Assembly: GCF_013373865.1 (NCBI RefSeq)
Contig: NC_050476.1
Location: 10,528,001-10,592,000, forward strand
DNA length: 64,000 nucleotides
From: Monomorium pharaonis
Taxonomy: Eukaryota > Arthropoda > Insecta > Hymenoptera > Formicidae
Reading direction: 5' to 3'
Shown: piece by piece, positions 30,757 to 43,039 of the stretch
Layout: every line of letters starts with the position of its first letter
Numbering within the stretch: the first letter of the stretch is position 1
Made by a program: the position numbers and the translations under genes
Notes under the pieces: generated by a model
Told to the model about the DNA's origin: nothing
The model's database searches: none
What the model saw: only the letters and a program-made list of their open reading frames with translations

Positions 30757-31627
30757 AAAGAATTTCAGAAAAAGGGAAAGCTGAGATTTAACATGTTGCG
30801 AGACGTTCAATTGAAAGAAATTTTTCAGGTATAATATTAAACGTAGACTACAGTATTCAAATGTTACATTTTTTAGTTTTTTTAGTTTTTAAATATTTTT
30901 TAAATTTATAAAATTTAGCAGCCTGATATCGGCGCTCGTTGGCAGTCAAGATAAGGGCGCTGCTTATACAATTAGTGTAATGGGAGAGAGAGAGAGCAAA
31001 CTGGGGAATATACGTAATATAATTTTTATTATTTAATTATTTATAATTTAAATTAGAGTACATATAAATATATAATTTAACTCAAATTATAAATAATCAA
31101 ATAAAAATTACATTACATATATGAAATAGTACTAAAGTCTCTTTACCTATGTACCTGAGCGGCGGCGGCGCCCCTGAGCACAAAGGACTTTCAAAAACAT
31201 GTTGAGACAAGTTTCTTAGAAAAACATTAAAAAAAAGAATTTTTTAATTTATGATAGGGACATTTGTTATAGGGAAACAATAAACAAAGAAAATTTATGA
31301 CAGGTCATTTGTTATAAAGAACAATACAAACAAAAGAAATTTTGAAATTTATAACAGGGTCATTTGTTACAGAGAAACAATTAACAAAGGAATTTTGAAA
31401 TTTATGACAGGATCATTTGCTATAAAAAACAATAAGAACAAAAGAAAAAAGAAATTTATGACAGGATCATTTGTTATAAAGAACAATAAAAACAAAAGAA
31501 AAAAGAAATTTATGACAGGGTCAATTGTTATAAAAAACAATAAGAACAAAAAAAAAGAAATTTATGTGACAGATAATTACCCCCTCCCCCTTCCCCCATT
31601 CTATTGTTTGAGTCAGAACTCTCATAG
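30757..31627 (-). repeat. Right terminal inverted repeat of the composite
   Basis: The inverse of 12422-13160 with about seven tandem units (ATTTATGACAGGATCATTTG and TATAAAAAACAATAAGAAC words, 31250-31590). It ends in CCTTCCCCCATTCTATTGT and AGAACTCTCATAG. The unit number differs from the left end (about four). Confidence 0.8.
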
Positions 31628-31665
31628 TATAACTACTAATGTTCTATGTTTGCTGGAAATTTTCT

Positions 31666-31931
31666 CTTAGAATTTACCTTCAAAATTATAGTAATCATGA
31701 AACAACATGGACTTCGAAGAATTTTACTATATCTTTAGTGATATTTAGTAAAATTTTAGTAAAATCTAACTAAACTATTCTGCAATGTAAAATGTATAAT
31801 TGTATAATTTTGGTTAAATTTTAGTAGAATTTTATCCAATTTTATCAAATTTTACTAAAAGTATAGTAAAAAATTTTTCGAAGTCCATGTTGTCCTACGA
31901 TTACCACCAATTTTAAGGGTAAATTCTAAGA
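31666..31931. mobile_element. 266-bp palindromic MITE
   Basis: Inverted ends CTTAGAATTTACC and GGTAAATTCTAAG continue inwards (AACAACATGGACTTCGAA with TTCGAAGTCCATGTTG). The centre is made of TTTTAGTAAAATTT words. No gene. The target duplication is not clear. Confidence 0.75.
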
Positions 31932-31949
31932 AAAAAATTCTCTCCATAT

Positions 31950-32160
31950 ACAGGTAGATCTAATATACATCTATAATATAGTTACGTAGGACGTCTATTA
32001 GATGTTTATAATAAGGTTGCACAGAACGTCTATTAGACGTCTATTATACACGTCTAAAAAAGGTTACTTCGACGTCTATCTAGATGCGTCTATCGATCTA
32101 GCTTAAATACGTCTAATAGACGTTTGCTCGATCCGATCTCGCGTTTCTCCCTGGGTAAGG
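31950..32160. repeat. AGACGTCTATTAGACGT-type repeat segment
   Basis: The words GACGTCTATTAGACGTC, ACGTCTAATAGACGT and CTAGATGCGTCTA recur about ten times in both orientations within 200 bases and end with TCTCCCTGGG. It looks like one end of an array-type element related in style to 16056-17220. The other end was not found. Confidence 0.45.
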
Positions 32161-32964
32161 TTTGCTGATTTTTTAAGCTGATTTGCGATCACCGTAAAGG
32201 TATCAAAATTAGTGATATACTTTAACTATTCTAGTACATAATAGAATTTTTCAACGATTACATAGTTCTGGCAAGTTGTTAAAATAGAACCCCGACTGTC
32301 GAGCAAAGTAGCCACTTAGCTTTAAAATAAAAAATGACTGACAAAAAACGGTTTGAATTTATAAAATAATGTACTTTATTTATACAAAAGTTACATAAAT
32401 TCAGAACAATTGCTAAAATAACTTGAAGAAAATAATTTGTTATAAGGCGCTATAGAAAAAGTTGGTAAGTTCAAAATATTAATTAAGGTAGCCTATTAAT
32501 AATAAAGCATCTATTCAAAGTTTTTTTTATATTGGGCATGGTAATAATGCAAAAGAAAAAAAGAGTTAGTACTCGACGGGCAAAGTGGCCAACACCCACC
32601 ACCAGCCTGGTCATTTTGCCCAGATTGATGACATTACACAAAAGTTGTTTTATTTTAACAACTCACCAGAACTATGTAATCGTCAAAGCGGAATTTTATG
32701 GCCAAAATACCACTCTTTTAAAACAATTTCGTTGAAAAACGGTAAGTCACTTGGTTTAATAGTAACAAATACAAAAACTGAGCACTTATTTTATATCAGG
32801 GTGATTAAAAACCAAAAATTACAATAACTTCGAGAGACGACACATTAACTGGTTCGGGCTTTTCAACGTGATTGAAGATATTGAATGGAACGAGTCCAGG
32901 CGTTCTTCGCGCGATAACAAAATCTTACGGCCCCCGTAATCCCCTATGGCCACTTTGCCCACCA
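32161..32964. other. AT-rich sequence, nothing recognised
   Basis: No supported gene. GGGCAAAGTGGCC (near 32580) and its inverse GGCCACTTTGCCC (near 32948) occur once each. Confidence 0.4.
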
Positions 32965-33359
32965 CCCAGATAGCCAAATGCAGCGAGTTTGCTGTCAAAT
33001 CGTCAACAATCGTTGAAGCAACTAATTTTGACAAACTTAGAACAAGGTACGTCAGCATTATGTCTGTCGAACTGAACTCACGTGAATTTTAATTCTAACA
33101 ACGGCAAATTGATTGCAATATGTCAGCATCAATTTGTTACTCGTGATTTGTGACAACAACTTGACGACAACTCGTGTTGTCAATTTGCCATCCGTGATTA
33201 ACAGCGTATTGACAGCAAATTGACGGCAACTTGTTATCATCGGTATGCCATCTGCAACCAACAGCATGTTAATAGCAACATGACGGCAACATATGTCAAA
33301 TAATGAATGCTCATATGCTGACAATATACTCACATCTGGCATTGCCTAATAAAACTTCT

Positions 33360-33445
33360 GCGGTCACCCATGCAACTCTGAACCGCCGTCGACACTGCTT
33401 GACTTCGAAGATCGTACGCAACCTAGCACTTCGCAATGATCTATG
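33360..33445 (-). ncRNA. 5S rRNA-like sequence (SINE3-type head or pseudogene)
   Basis: On the minus strand the order TACGATCTTCGAAGTCAAGC, GTGTCGACGGCGGTT and GTTGCATGGGTGACCGC follows the internal control region of 5S rRNA genes (box A, intermediate element and box C), with the usual spacing. A similar sequence in the same orientation is at 56237-56325. The 5S ends are missing or too diverged, so it is not a functional 5S gene. Confidence 0.6.
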
Positions 33446-34019
33446 AACACTTGATGCTCATGAATACATATTTGTTATAGATAAGTTCAATAGATGTCAG
33501 AAACATGAAACATATAGTTAAATAATATTTATAAATAAATATAAATTTACAGTTTTTTTACTGCTTTTTATGTATGCGAAATAACATGTAGAATAACTTA
33601 TAAAAATATGTTTTTGTTCTGTTCTTTTGATAAAGCTAAATTATATCTCACAGACAGCACACAATATTTATAAAATATTTATAATATTTATTTGAATATT
33701 TTATAAATATTTATCCAAATATTTTATAAATATTTTTGTGGTCTTAAATTGACAGATCATAAAGATTTATCATATTATGAAAATATTTATGAAATATTTA
33801 CAAATATTTACAAAATATTACTTGTACACATCTTACTACCTGGAATATGTATAAAAAATTATTTTATTTTACATTTTATTTCTATAATAAATCATCGATA
33901 AAGTATTTTCTTTTATATAATAATGAATAATATGTTGCTAATTTTATTCATGTTCAATAATTATCTTTTATTTTGTAACTATGTTTATGTAATATGATTA
34001 ATAAAGTTATAATTAAATT

Positions 34020-34025
34020 TATATA

Positions 34026-34065
<40 letters not shown>
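34020..34065. repeat. (TA)n microsatellite
   Basis: A TA run with one TGTA interruption. Confidence 0.9.
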
Positions 34066-34066
<1 letters not shown>

Positions 34067-34578
34067 TAGTTTACCTGGTTTACCTGGGATAATATATATT
34101 TGCAAGCATGTATAATTATAAAAATTAATATCTATAAATTAATTATATTTAAATTTCAAAAATATAGACATCTTTTTATTGAAAAGTTGTCGTAAACGTG
34201 TGACAAGTTTATATTGTCAGCAATTTGTAAACAATAAGCTACAATTAAAAAACTTCATAGTTTGAAGGCATATATGCAATAACAAATGAAAATTATTATA
34301 TATGTGTTGTTGCTGTCATGTTTGCATCATGATGCTCAAAATATAATCATTCATTCGATTGAATCATTCATTGCCGTCATGTTGTAGACAACATAATATA
34401 CGAGTATTGCGAACTGTTTGCTCGGAAAATTTCGCCAACTGTTTGCATATATAAGCAGACATATTGCTGTATTCGTAACGTGTTCTACTTCGATGTCATC
34501 AAATATACAGCAAATATCTAGCAACACGTTTTGTGCATTAGTTTCTTTAAAATGCTTAATCACGCTTGGCTATCTGGG

Positions 34579-34985
34579 CATGGTCACTTTGCTCAGCTCT
34601 CCTCTATTAATAATAGTGCTTTTAATACTTAAAATAAGTATTAATTACTGATCAATTTAATACTACCTAATATTACATTTTTATAACAATAGAGCCAAAA
34701 TCGTTAACATTTTTTTCTTTTTTTAAACATCTGCCTTAAAAAACACAGCTACAGTAAAATTTATGTTTTTGTACGCCTAATTTATGTTTAATGCAATAAT
34801 TTTAAATTTACAAGTGTTCTTAAAATGTATAAATTTACAAGAATCATCTAGATCAGGATTATCTAAATTACAAAATGCGAATTTATTATAAATTTTATCG
34901 ATATCCCCCCCCCTTTATTAATTTTATAAAATTTGACACTCTATTATATAGTATTTTTTATAGATTTAAACCTTAGATACAAAAA
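34579..34985. other. AT-rich sequence, nothing recognised
   Basis: No gene, repeat or RNA could be supported. Confidence 0.4.
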
Positions 34986-37420
34986 AATTATGAGCAATAC
35001 AATATGAAACTGTCAAAACGAACAAAAAATATGTTGGAATATATAAAAATATTGACGTATTTATTCTCAGTTTATAATATTTAAAAAATATTGAAAATAA
35101 CGTAACAATATAACGAACAGTTTTGGACTGACTTGTCCTTCTTTAGCATATAATAACATATCAATACGGCGGTCATAAGAACAGCAAATCTTACGCAAGC
35201 TTAAATCATGAATATAGAATGAAATAAAGGGTCAATTTTTCGGTTGTGAACCAGCAGGTTTTTGACAAAGGCTGACATACACATAATACTAATCTTATTC
35301 CGGACGGAAATTGCCGTTGCAACTCATTGCTATGTAATCGATGTGCGCCTATGAGGTATTCCATAATAGTGATATAAGAGAATTGGGGTGGAGTTGAACT
35401 ACGTTCGTCGTTAATAAGTGAGAACAATTGTCATCCATCTTTCAATTTCGTCCTAAACGCTAATATCGCCAAATATCAATTTGTACAAGTCCTATATCGG
35501 AAGTAACAATTGAGTGGTAAAAAACAATATGTATTAACAATTTCGTCTCACAATTAAAATTAGAATCCCAATAAGTTATTACTCACATGTAGCTCCAGTG
35601 TGAATGAATCCGGTATATTTCCCCACTAAACCAGCGGAACAATGGGTAAAATAAATTTAAAGTCAACGGATTCGCATGATTTTTACTAAAACGAGTATAT
35701 CTAAAAGATCTATGTCTTTCATGAGATTAATCTCATTTTTTTGTTCCTTGACATGCATCATTTCTGAGATTAATCTTTTGCGATAATTTTATTTCGTGTC
35801 TAATATTATAGATTAATATTAACGTCTAATTTCCATGTTTAACGAGTATATCTATCTCGTGCAGTGGCGAACACGAGGCTGGTATTGTATCTCTAACCGA
35901 AGCGTCTGTTTACGGGTCAAAATACTTAAAATGTAACATTCAACGAAAATCGATATATTTCACGGACGAAGAGAGAATAGTCAAATTGTCGAGAATTGTC
36001 ACTATTTTAAGCTGTCCAGAACATTAAAATACATTTGATCTAAAAGATCTGTGTCTTTCATGAGATTAGTCCCATTTTTTTTTGTCCCTTGACATGCATC
36101 ATTTCTGAGACTAATCTTTTGCGATAATTTTTTTTCTGTGTCTAATATTAAAACATTGTCCCAATCAAATGCATGGTTATGCTGTGTGATATGATCAGAA
36201 ACAACTGTAAGTCTTGACGGGTCAAGTTTTATATTATTTTTATATTCATTTATGCGTGTTTTTAATTGTCTCTTCGTCTGTCCAACATGTAAAGCGTCGC
36301 AATTGGCGCAATTTATCTTATATACTACATTGTTATTAGCAGTCCGTTGGTTTCTGTCTTTTTGCACTTTGACGATACTATTTAATTTGTTAATGCAACG
36401 GAAACCTATGTTGATGCATTTTCTGTCTAACTTTGAGGCAATTATGTCGAAGACACCCTTAATATATAAGGCATAACTAAAAAAGATTTTCTTTCCTCCT
36501 CTTCTTTCTCATCATCGGACTTATAATTCTTATCCACAATCTCGTTATTTAAATTATATTTGATAAGATTTTAATTTTTCGTCCAACCTTCATGAAAATC
36601 ATGTCCAAGAGATAACCATTATCCAAGAGGATGCTAATACAATGTTCACAAACAGACGCTTTGGTTAGAGATATAATACCAGTCTCGTGTTCGCCACTGC
36701 ACGAGATAGATATACTCGTTTTAGTAAAAATCATTCGAGTCCGTTGACTTTAAATTTATTTTACCCATCATTCCGCTGGTTTAGTGGGAAAATATACCGG
36801 GTTCACACTGGAGCTACATGTGAGTAATAACTTATTGGGATTCCAATTTTAATTGTGAGACGAAATTGTTAATACATATTGTTTTTTACCATTCAATTGT
36901 TACTTCCGATATAGGACTTGTGCGAAATGATATTTGGCGATGTCAGCGTTTAGAACAAAATTGAAAAATGGATGACAATTGTTCTCGCTTATTAACGACA
37001 AACTTAGTTCAACTCCGCCCCGATTCTCCTATGTCGCTATCATGAAATACCTCAGAGGCGCACATCGATTACATAGCGATGAGTTGCAACGTCAATTTCC
37101 GTCCGGAATAAGATTAGTATTATGTGTATGTCAGCCTTTGTCAAAAACCTGCTGGTTCACGAAAAATTGACTCTTTATGTCACTTCATATTCATGATTTA
37201 AACTTGCGTAAGATTTGCTGTTCTTATTACCGCCGTATTGATATGTTATTGTACGATGAAGAAGGACAAGTCAGTCCAAAACTGTTTGTTATATTGTTAC
37301 GTTATTCTCAATATTTTTTAAATGTTATAAACTGAGAATAAATACATCAATTTTTTAATATATTCCAACATATTCTTCGCTCGTTTTGACCGTTTCATAT
37401 TGTATTGCTTTGCATAGTAC
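34986..37420 (-). mobile_element. Penelope-like element fragment inside about 740-bp inverted repeats
   Basis: Inverted arms at about 35010-35750 and 36700-37415 pair through AGCAATACAATATGAAAC, GACTGACTTGTCCTTC, CGTAAGATTTGCTGTTC, GGTTTTTGACAAAGGCTGAC and GTTGACTTTAAATTTA. Mirrored open frames (MFSLINDERSS on minus, MFSLINDKLSS on plus) confirm the pairing. Between them lie a GIY-YIG endonuclease frame (minus) and part of the preceding reverse-transcriptase end (LLDNGYLLDMIF). A block TCTTTCATGAGATTARTC to TCTAATATTA occurs twice in the same direction (about 35700 and 36043). Penelope elements often carry inverted or direct terminal copies, so the arms may be original or rearranged. Confidence 0.65.
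36002..36367 (-). pseudogene. GIY-YIG endonuclease domain of a Penelope-like element
   Basis: The frame reads NNNVVYKINCANCDALHVGQ, TKRQLKTRINEYKNNI, VSDHITQHNHAFDWDNVLIL and ends DLLDQMYFNVLDSLK. VVYKI and LHVGQT stand for the GIY and YIG strands. A CxxC (CANC) lies between them, followed by TKRQLKTRINEH-like basic residues and HITxxNHxFDW. This layout is that of the C-terminal endonuclease which nicks target DNA in Penelope-like retroelements. Only the endonuclease part is open; the reverse transcriptase upstream is reduced to a short piece at 36734-36549, in another frame. Confidence 0.75.
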
Positions 37421-37690
37421 GAGCTTGATCAAATAAAAAAATTATGGTTATTAAAAAATTTGTGAATAAATTACACATTATATAGATTACTGGAAGATGA
37501 CAATACGGAATTACCAATATTAAATAATCTTTCAATGAATCCACTGCTAAAGTTATATTAAATTTAATATATAGCTTTTTTTATTTCGGAAAATCTTATA
37601 ATAATTCTACATCAGGTAATTCGTTAATAACTGAAGATTGAATATAAATTACATATATATGTCATAAATATGAAATTTAATTCAAACTAC
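37421..37690. other. AT-rich sequence, nothing recognised
   Basis: No feature could be supported. Confidence 0.4.
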
Positions 37691-37694
37691 AAAA

Positions 37695-37866
37695 AATAAT
37701 GATAAAAGTAACTATTAAGTTCATTACCGTTACTCAAAAAATGTACATTACTACGTTACCGTTACAGTTACAGAAAAAGAAAAATAACGCCGTTACCAAT
37801 CCGATATCAAAAAAAGTAACTGCAACGGTAACGGCGTTAAAAGTAACACGTTACTTCCCAACTCTG
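37695..37866. mobile_element. hAT-type MITE fragment
   Basis: The right end reads CGTTACTTCCCAACTCTG. Its inverse CAGAGTTGGGAAGTAACG is a well-known hAT-type terminus. Inside, GTAACGGCGTTA and CGTTACCGTTAC words repeat in both orientations. The left terminus is degraded (AAAAGTAACTATTAAG). Confidence 0.6.
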
Positions 37867-38149
37867 TATATAATTATATCGAAATTTTGGTTTGATATGA
37901 TTTTATTTTTTTGTAATCATGTTTGTTCAGATTTGTTTCCATATCTAATCATATGTAGCTGAATATGATTACACAAAGATAAAATCATATAATTTCCTCA
38001 TTTAAATATTATTATATATAATTATATAATACAACATACATTATCAGATCTTTATTGCGCTATTTTTCGGACTTGTTAGTTATATATGACGAATTATATG
38101 ATTATACATAATTGCATTATTCAATTTTTTCTCGGGCGTACAAAGTCTG

Positions 38150-38640
38150 CTGCTAGGATCTATTGTTAAAAAGGCAACAGATTTCAAATAAATTTTGTAA
38201 TATCTGATATCGGCAAACTGCTGCCAGAAATCTGACAGCCTATTGACATCCTTTGTAGCAGATTGACAGTAGAAATCCAACAGAACTTACTATCAGGATT
38301 GATAGCAAATTCTGCTCGATTTCTGCTGTCAATTTGCTGCAAAGGATGTATACTAAATATGGTATCAGATTGGCGTCAAAAATTGGTGTAATCAAAATCT
38401 GCCTAATAGTAATCTGATAACAGATTGGTAACAGAAAGTCTTTGTTGTTTTACAACAGAATCTGCTTAATTTTTTCTATCAATCTACTGAGGTAAAATGT
38501 CAACAGGTTCTGTCAACAAAATGAAGTTGGGACCTCAAATGAGTTTAGTTTGTTAACATTTTTTAATATTCTGCCAGTTTGCTGACAGTCTGCCAACATT
38601 TTGCTGATTGCTAAGTTTAATTATATTGTTATGGAAAATA
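38150..38640. repeat. CAGATTGACAG-type array segment
   Basis: Words such as CTGCTGTCAATTTGCTG, GATAACAGATTGGTAACAG, CAACAGGTTCTGTCAAC and CTGACAGTCTGCCAACA recur in both orientations over about 450 bases. The style resembles the arrays at 32965-33360 and 57080-57270. Ends were not defined. Confidence 0.5.
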
Positions 38641-40875
38641 ATATTGTTATCATATTACTATTATATTACGTGCTGTATGAGATATATACATATGTGGTAC
38701 AGAAATAGTAATATAAAAAAAAAATTAACGATATACATACTACCTTGTTACTTGTAGGAAGGAACGAAGTCACAAAATAAATTTTTGTAAAGCTGTTTCT
38801 TCGCAGAAAATTAATTTTATGAGAATTGTCACTGACTTTATTGTTAGATTTACTACAGCATTTACTACAGCAAATTCATCAAAGTTAAAACACGAATCAC
38901 AGAGGTGTAAAGTACAACCAGTCGCGAAATGCGCCATTGCGCTCTTATACACTCACCCTCGCCCCATTCATACCTGTCAGATTGTCGACAGGTAATTGTG
39001 TTGACCATCAACTGCGGCCGATGCTTATCCTTCGAGAAAACAGTCTTTTATCTATCCACAACGTACACTTAAAGGTACGATGAAACGCCAGAATCTTTAT
39101 TTGCGCGCATCCTTGGTAGAAATCTGTGAAATGAACTTTGATCTTAGTTTAATTGTTCAAAAATTGTACGAGTCCCTCGTCAATAACAAAAAAGATAGTT
39201 TTTTTGAGATGACAAATCATAGTTGTTTTTTCTCGTGTATGATTCAATCGATAGAAGAGTGTAATTCCAGGACAGTCATATTTTCTTCCATAACATATGT
39301 TATTAGAGAATAGTAGAAGAAAATCACCGATCTCCTAAAGCGATATTTTTCTTTTAATTCTCAGAAACATTTTATTTTATTAATACTGATAAAAATATAA
39401 TTTGTTTTAATGATTAAAGTACTAAAAATTCACCCATAATTTATATATCTATGTAAACTATAGAGCTTTTTTCCGTATTAAACCTGCTAAAAACATTCTT
39501 CAAAAATGAAAATAAAATTTACACAATTTTTTTACAAATTGCGTAATTTAAACAACAGTTAGTATATTATTGATTAATATTAGATCATTTTATGTGTCCT
39601 AAAACTGTTGTATAAGCCTTACTCAATCATAACTGGATCTTTGTCCTAATATTTATTTGTGTGATTTTATAAACTCTTTAAAGTTTACTGTGCGCTAAAT
39701 AAATTTTTCGGTCTTTAAAACACAATTATCAAAAGACACTGTAATAACTCGTAATAGCCCAAAACTGCACCATGTACTATAGGCGAGCCGGTGAGTTGCG
39801 AGTATTTGAGATTATCGAATCTCAATAATAAAAGATCAAATCCTAAATTCGTTCAATCGATAACTTGGATTTGATTTGTATAATAAAATTGTTCTCATTA
39901 TTTACTTAAGTGCTCTACGAACGGAGATATCATAATGCAAAGTCCAAAATGTAAATTTTTTAAGATACGTCGTTTTTGTTTAATTTACATTTTCAATATC
40001 AATCGTGTAACTTCGTAAAACTTTTCATTTTTTACACTGTACCTATTTTGCATAAATTTTTTATTATTCACGCGGTAACATGTAATTCTGTACATGAAAA
40101 GTATAAATAAAAAATATCAAATATAATTATAATACACATATTAAAGAAAATTACTAGTATTAATATCTACGATACTCTTCACATAAACTTTTACACCATA
40201 AAGCTTGCTACCGAAAAAATTCACGTGAAAAATGTTATCAAGTGTCATGTATTTAATATCGCAGGTAAGATGAACAACCATCCCGAAATTTTGCGGAATA
40301 TCCTGATTTTTTACCTTCATTAAAGTCGTTCCGAAAGAACGTTACTAAAAAAAACTTAGGAACACTATTTGTTTCTCTTTATTATAATGTAAAGGGTAAA
40401 TGAAATTGTCTAAAATATACCATTCATAACTGCATTCAGGGAGAAAACTGCTCAATGAACGCTCAGTTATTCTTTAATATGATTAGTTTTTGCCTTTGTT
40501 TTTTAGAATCGAAATTATGTCAAGTTATATCCAAGATGTAATTTTATTTTCTTTTTAATTAACATTTACTTCAGTAAAATAGAAATATAGCAATATAAAG
40601 TAATTATAATTAATTTTATTTTTATTTTATAAGTTAATAATCAATTTAATTCTTCCTTCCTTCTTTCTTTCTTTTTCTTTATTTCTTTTTTTAATTATGT
40701 AATAAAACTTAATTTGCGTCATATATAATCATTCTTTTTTATTGCAAAAATATATATACTATCTAAATAAAATGCTTAATACTAAAAAAAGCGTGATATC
40801 CAAACAAAATTATCTTTAAAAAAAAATTAAAAAGACGCCAAGTGTGTGTGCGTCTCTAAGAAAAAAACTATTATA
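38641..40875. other. AT-rich sequence, one weak open frame
   Basis: About 2.2 kb without a recognised gene. The plus frame 39080-39313 (start MKRQNLYLRASLVEICEMNF) is 77 codons, matches no family I know and has no visible partner exons. A segment near 39785-39985 (GATTATCGAATCTCAAT, GGAGATATCATAATGCAAAG) is a diverged copy of sequence flanking the element at 54263-55405 (GATTATCGGAACTCAG, GAAGATATCACGACGCAAAA), so an old repeat is present. Confidence 0.4.
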
Positions 40876-42182
40876 CACTGGCGCAAAAAAAAACGAAACA
40901 AAATTTTTGACCGATTTTTAGGCAATCTTCAAAGTGATGCAACTTTGCGAAAAATCATCCAAATTACATGTACTTTTTTTTAAATTAAAGGGCAAAGACT
41001 CTACTTTGAGAATCCCTACGCGAAAGTTTGATTTGTTAAGTGCGAACCTTTGGTATCGCATGAAAACCAAACATGTGTTTTTTAATTGAAAAAAGTAAAA
41101 GTTTGTTATCATTTTGCACAAGTTTCTCGTTAAAATCTTGCTAATATTAATTTAGATCTTTAAAGTTAATTCTTTTCTAAGCAATTTAAAAAAAAATACA
41201 TATCGATACGATGTTTTTTGTTGATTGCACGCGAGTTTGAAATTTGTACTGCATTTTAAGGTATTTTAGCGAATAAATACGGTATTTTTTTAATATCATG
41301 AATTTTGAGTATCAATATGATATTGCACATTGATTTTATTCATGTTGAACTCAATCATACCGCTGTCATCAAAGTGACCCGATCTGCACCACGTGGAGAA
41401 TGACGATCGGATTTTGTACATCATGTGGCTCTGAAATTCATCGGTGGAAATTTGTACTTACTGATCTGAATATAATGGATAGCTGACGCACCAATTTCAC
41501 TGAAGCCAACAGAAGATCACATTCATCTATACTCATAAACGCACACATACACGTAAACATACATATACACATACTCATACATAAAAAATAAGTTTAAATT
41601 TTATTTTAAAAAATCAGCCTCTTCAGGGCCACATGATGTACAAAATCCGATTGTCATTCTCCACGTAGTGTAGATCGGGTCACTTTGATGACAGCGGTAT
41701 GATTGAGTTCAACACGAATAAAATCAATGTACAATATCATATTGATACTCAAAATTTATGATATTAAAAAAATACCGTATTTATTCGCTAAAATACCTTA
41801 AAATGCAGTGCAAATTTCAAACTCGCGTGCAATCAACAAAAAACATCGTATCAACATGTATTTTTTTTTAAATTGCTTAGAAAAGAATTAACTTTAAAGA
41901 TCTAAATTAATATTAGCAAGATTTTAACGAGAAACTTGTGCAAAATGATAACAAACTTTTACTTTTTTCAATTAAAAAACACATGTTTGGTTTTCATGCG
42001 ATACCAAAGGTTCGCACTTAACAAATCAAACTTTCGCGTAGAGATTCTCAAAGTAGAGTCTTTGCCCTTTAATTTAAAAAAAAGTACATGTAATTTGGAT
42101 GATTTTTCGCAAAGTTGCATCACTTTGAAAATTGCCAAAAAATCGGTCAAAAATTTTGTTTCGTTTTTTTTTTGCGCCAGTG
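40876..42182. mobile_element. 1.3-kb mariner-type palindrome (TA duplication)
   Basis: TA flanks both ends (40874-40875, 42183-42184). Ends CACTGGCGCAAAAAAAAACG and CGTTTTTTTTTTGCGCCAG are inverted. Arms of about 560 bp pair almost without gaps to 41435 and 41630; mirrored frames starting MCKMITNFYFFQLKNT appear on both strands. The unpaired middle is about 190 bp. CACTGGCGCAAAA-like ends with TA targets are typical of mariner-derived elements. The copy is young judging from arm identity. No transposase. Confidence 0.87.
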
Positions 42183-42741
42183 TATTAGGTAAAGTGTCTT
42201 ATTATTGTCCTATTGTTTTTAAAAATTACAACTGTGTCGTAGTTTTATCCTACAAACGTGATGGTATATATACATATAGTAAAAAAGGAATTATTAGACT
42301 TTAACCCATTTACACCCAGAAGGCCACAATTTTTCTTAAATCTTCGGATAAATAATTTGTATTAAAGACGTCAAGGGATCTTAATAAAAATTGGTTTCCT
42401 ATAGCTTTTAGGTCTGTTGTTTCCAAATCGGGTGTCAATTTTTTCATTTAACAAATTAAAAAGTTTTTATAATCACTTTTAGAACAAAATTTTGAAAAAA
42501 TTATAATTTTGTTTTGCTTAAATCTTATTTTTTTATGAAACTGCTGTCAATCAAACGACAACTCTAGATCGTGTGGTATAGATAAAGTGATTAAAAGATA
42601 GTATCGGTTAGACATTGAAATTCAATATGGCGAACTTAAGATGGCGTTTTTATGTAAAAAAATTTTAATAGTTTCTAGAAACTCAATGAAAATTAGTACT
42701 TTTTGTAAAATATAAGAACATTTTAGTTATTTTTAGTAAAT
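42183..42741. other. AT-rich sequence with first copy of a direct repeat
   Basis: No gene. 42612-42735 is the left copy of a segment found again at 47978-48105 (ACATTGAAATTCA, AAGATGGCGT, ACTCAATRAAAATTAGTAC), on the other side of the Harbinger element. Confidence 0.55.
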
Positions 42742-43039
42742 ATGGGGTGCGGTCCGGTTGCTGCTTCCGAATACTTCCAATGTTTTCGCTTTCAACGCTA
42801 CCACAGAACGTTCCACTAGCTGCTACCAACGCACCCAATGCTACGCAAGTGGACCGCCTGGGTGCGTTATGTATTCACATTTCTTAACCTATCCTATCTC
42901 ACCTATCTTATTGAAATCCCAGTTGGAGTAGTTTGGATTTCGAGCAGTTTGGAGACAACGTGACATAGCGATAGTAATATTAAAAGAATCTTTTGTTTGC
43001 GAGTTAAGTCTGAAGGATAATATAATAAATAGTATAAAC

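Larger units (their letters stand above)
12422..31627. mobile_element. 19.2-kb inverted-repeat Polinton/Maverick-like composite
   Basis: The two outer ends are the same sequence inverted, starting CTATGAGAGTTCT and continuing ACAATAGAATGGGGGAAGG. Inwards each arm has tandem units, a CACGTG/TATA promoter, a DNA polymerase B pseudogene reading inwards, an AT-rich spacer and an integrase with chromodomain reading outwards. The central part (about 22390-23282) is single copy. Polymerase B plus rve integrase with chromodomain identify the Polinton/Maverick class, but the packaging ATPase, cysteine protease and capsid genes of complete Polintons are not seen. Arm A is 12422 to about 22389 and arm B about 23283 to 31627; many later elements enlarge both. 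The bases next to the ends are not a 6-bp target duplication. Confidence 0.75.
32965..34578. mobile_element. CCCAGATAGCCAA element, copy 1
   Basis: Ends CCCAGATAGCCAA and TTGGCTATCTGGG are inverted. The first 390 bases are an array of TTGACGGCAAC, GCAAATTGAC and related words in both orientations. A 5S rRNA-like segment follows (33360-33445) with an upstream block that is also conserved in the copy at 55643-57316. The rest is AT-rich with ATATTTATAAAATATTTAT words and a (TA)n run at 34021-34065. No coding sequence. Confidence 0.65.

Noticed and set aside
33360..33445. Functional 5S rRNA gene
   Set aside because: Only the internal promoter part is recognisable and many positions differ; no terminator T-run at the proper place.
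39080..39313. 77-codon frame as a host gene
   Set aside because: No recognised domain, no partner exons, AT-rich surroundings; kept only as a note.
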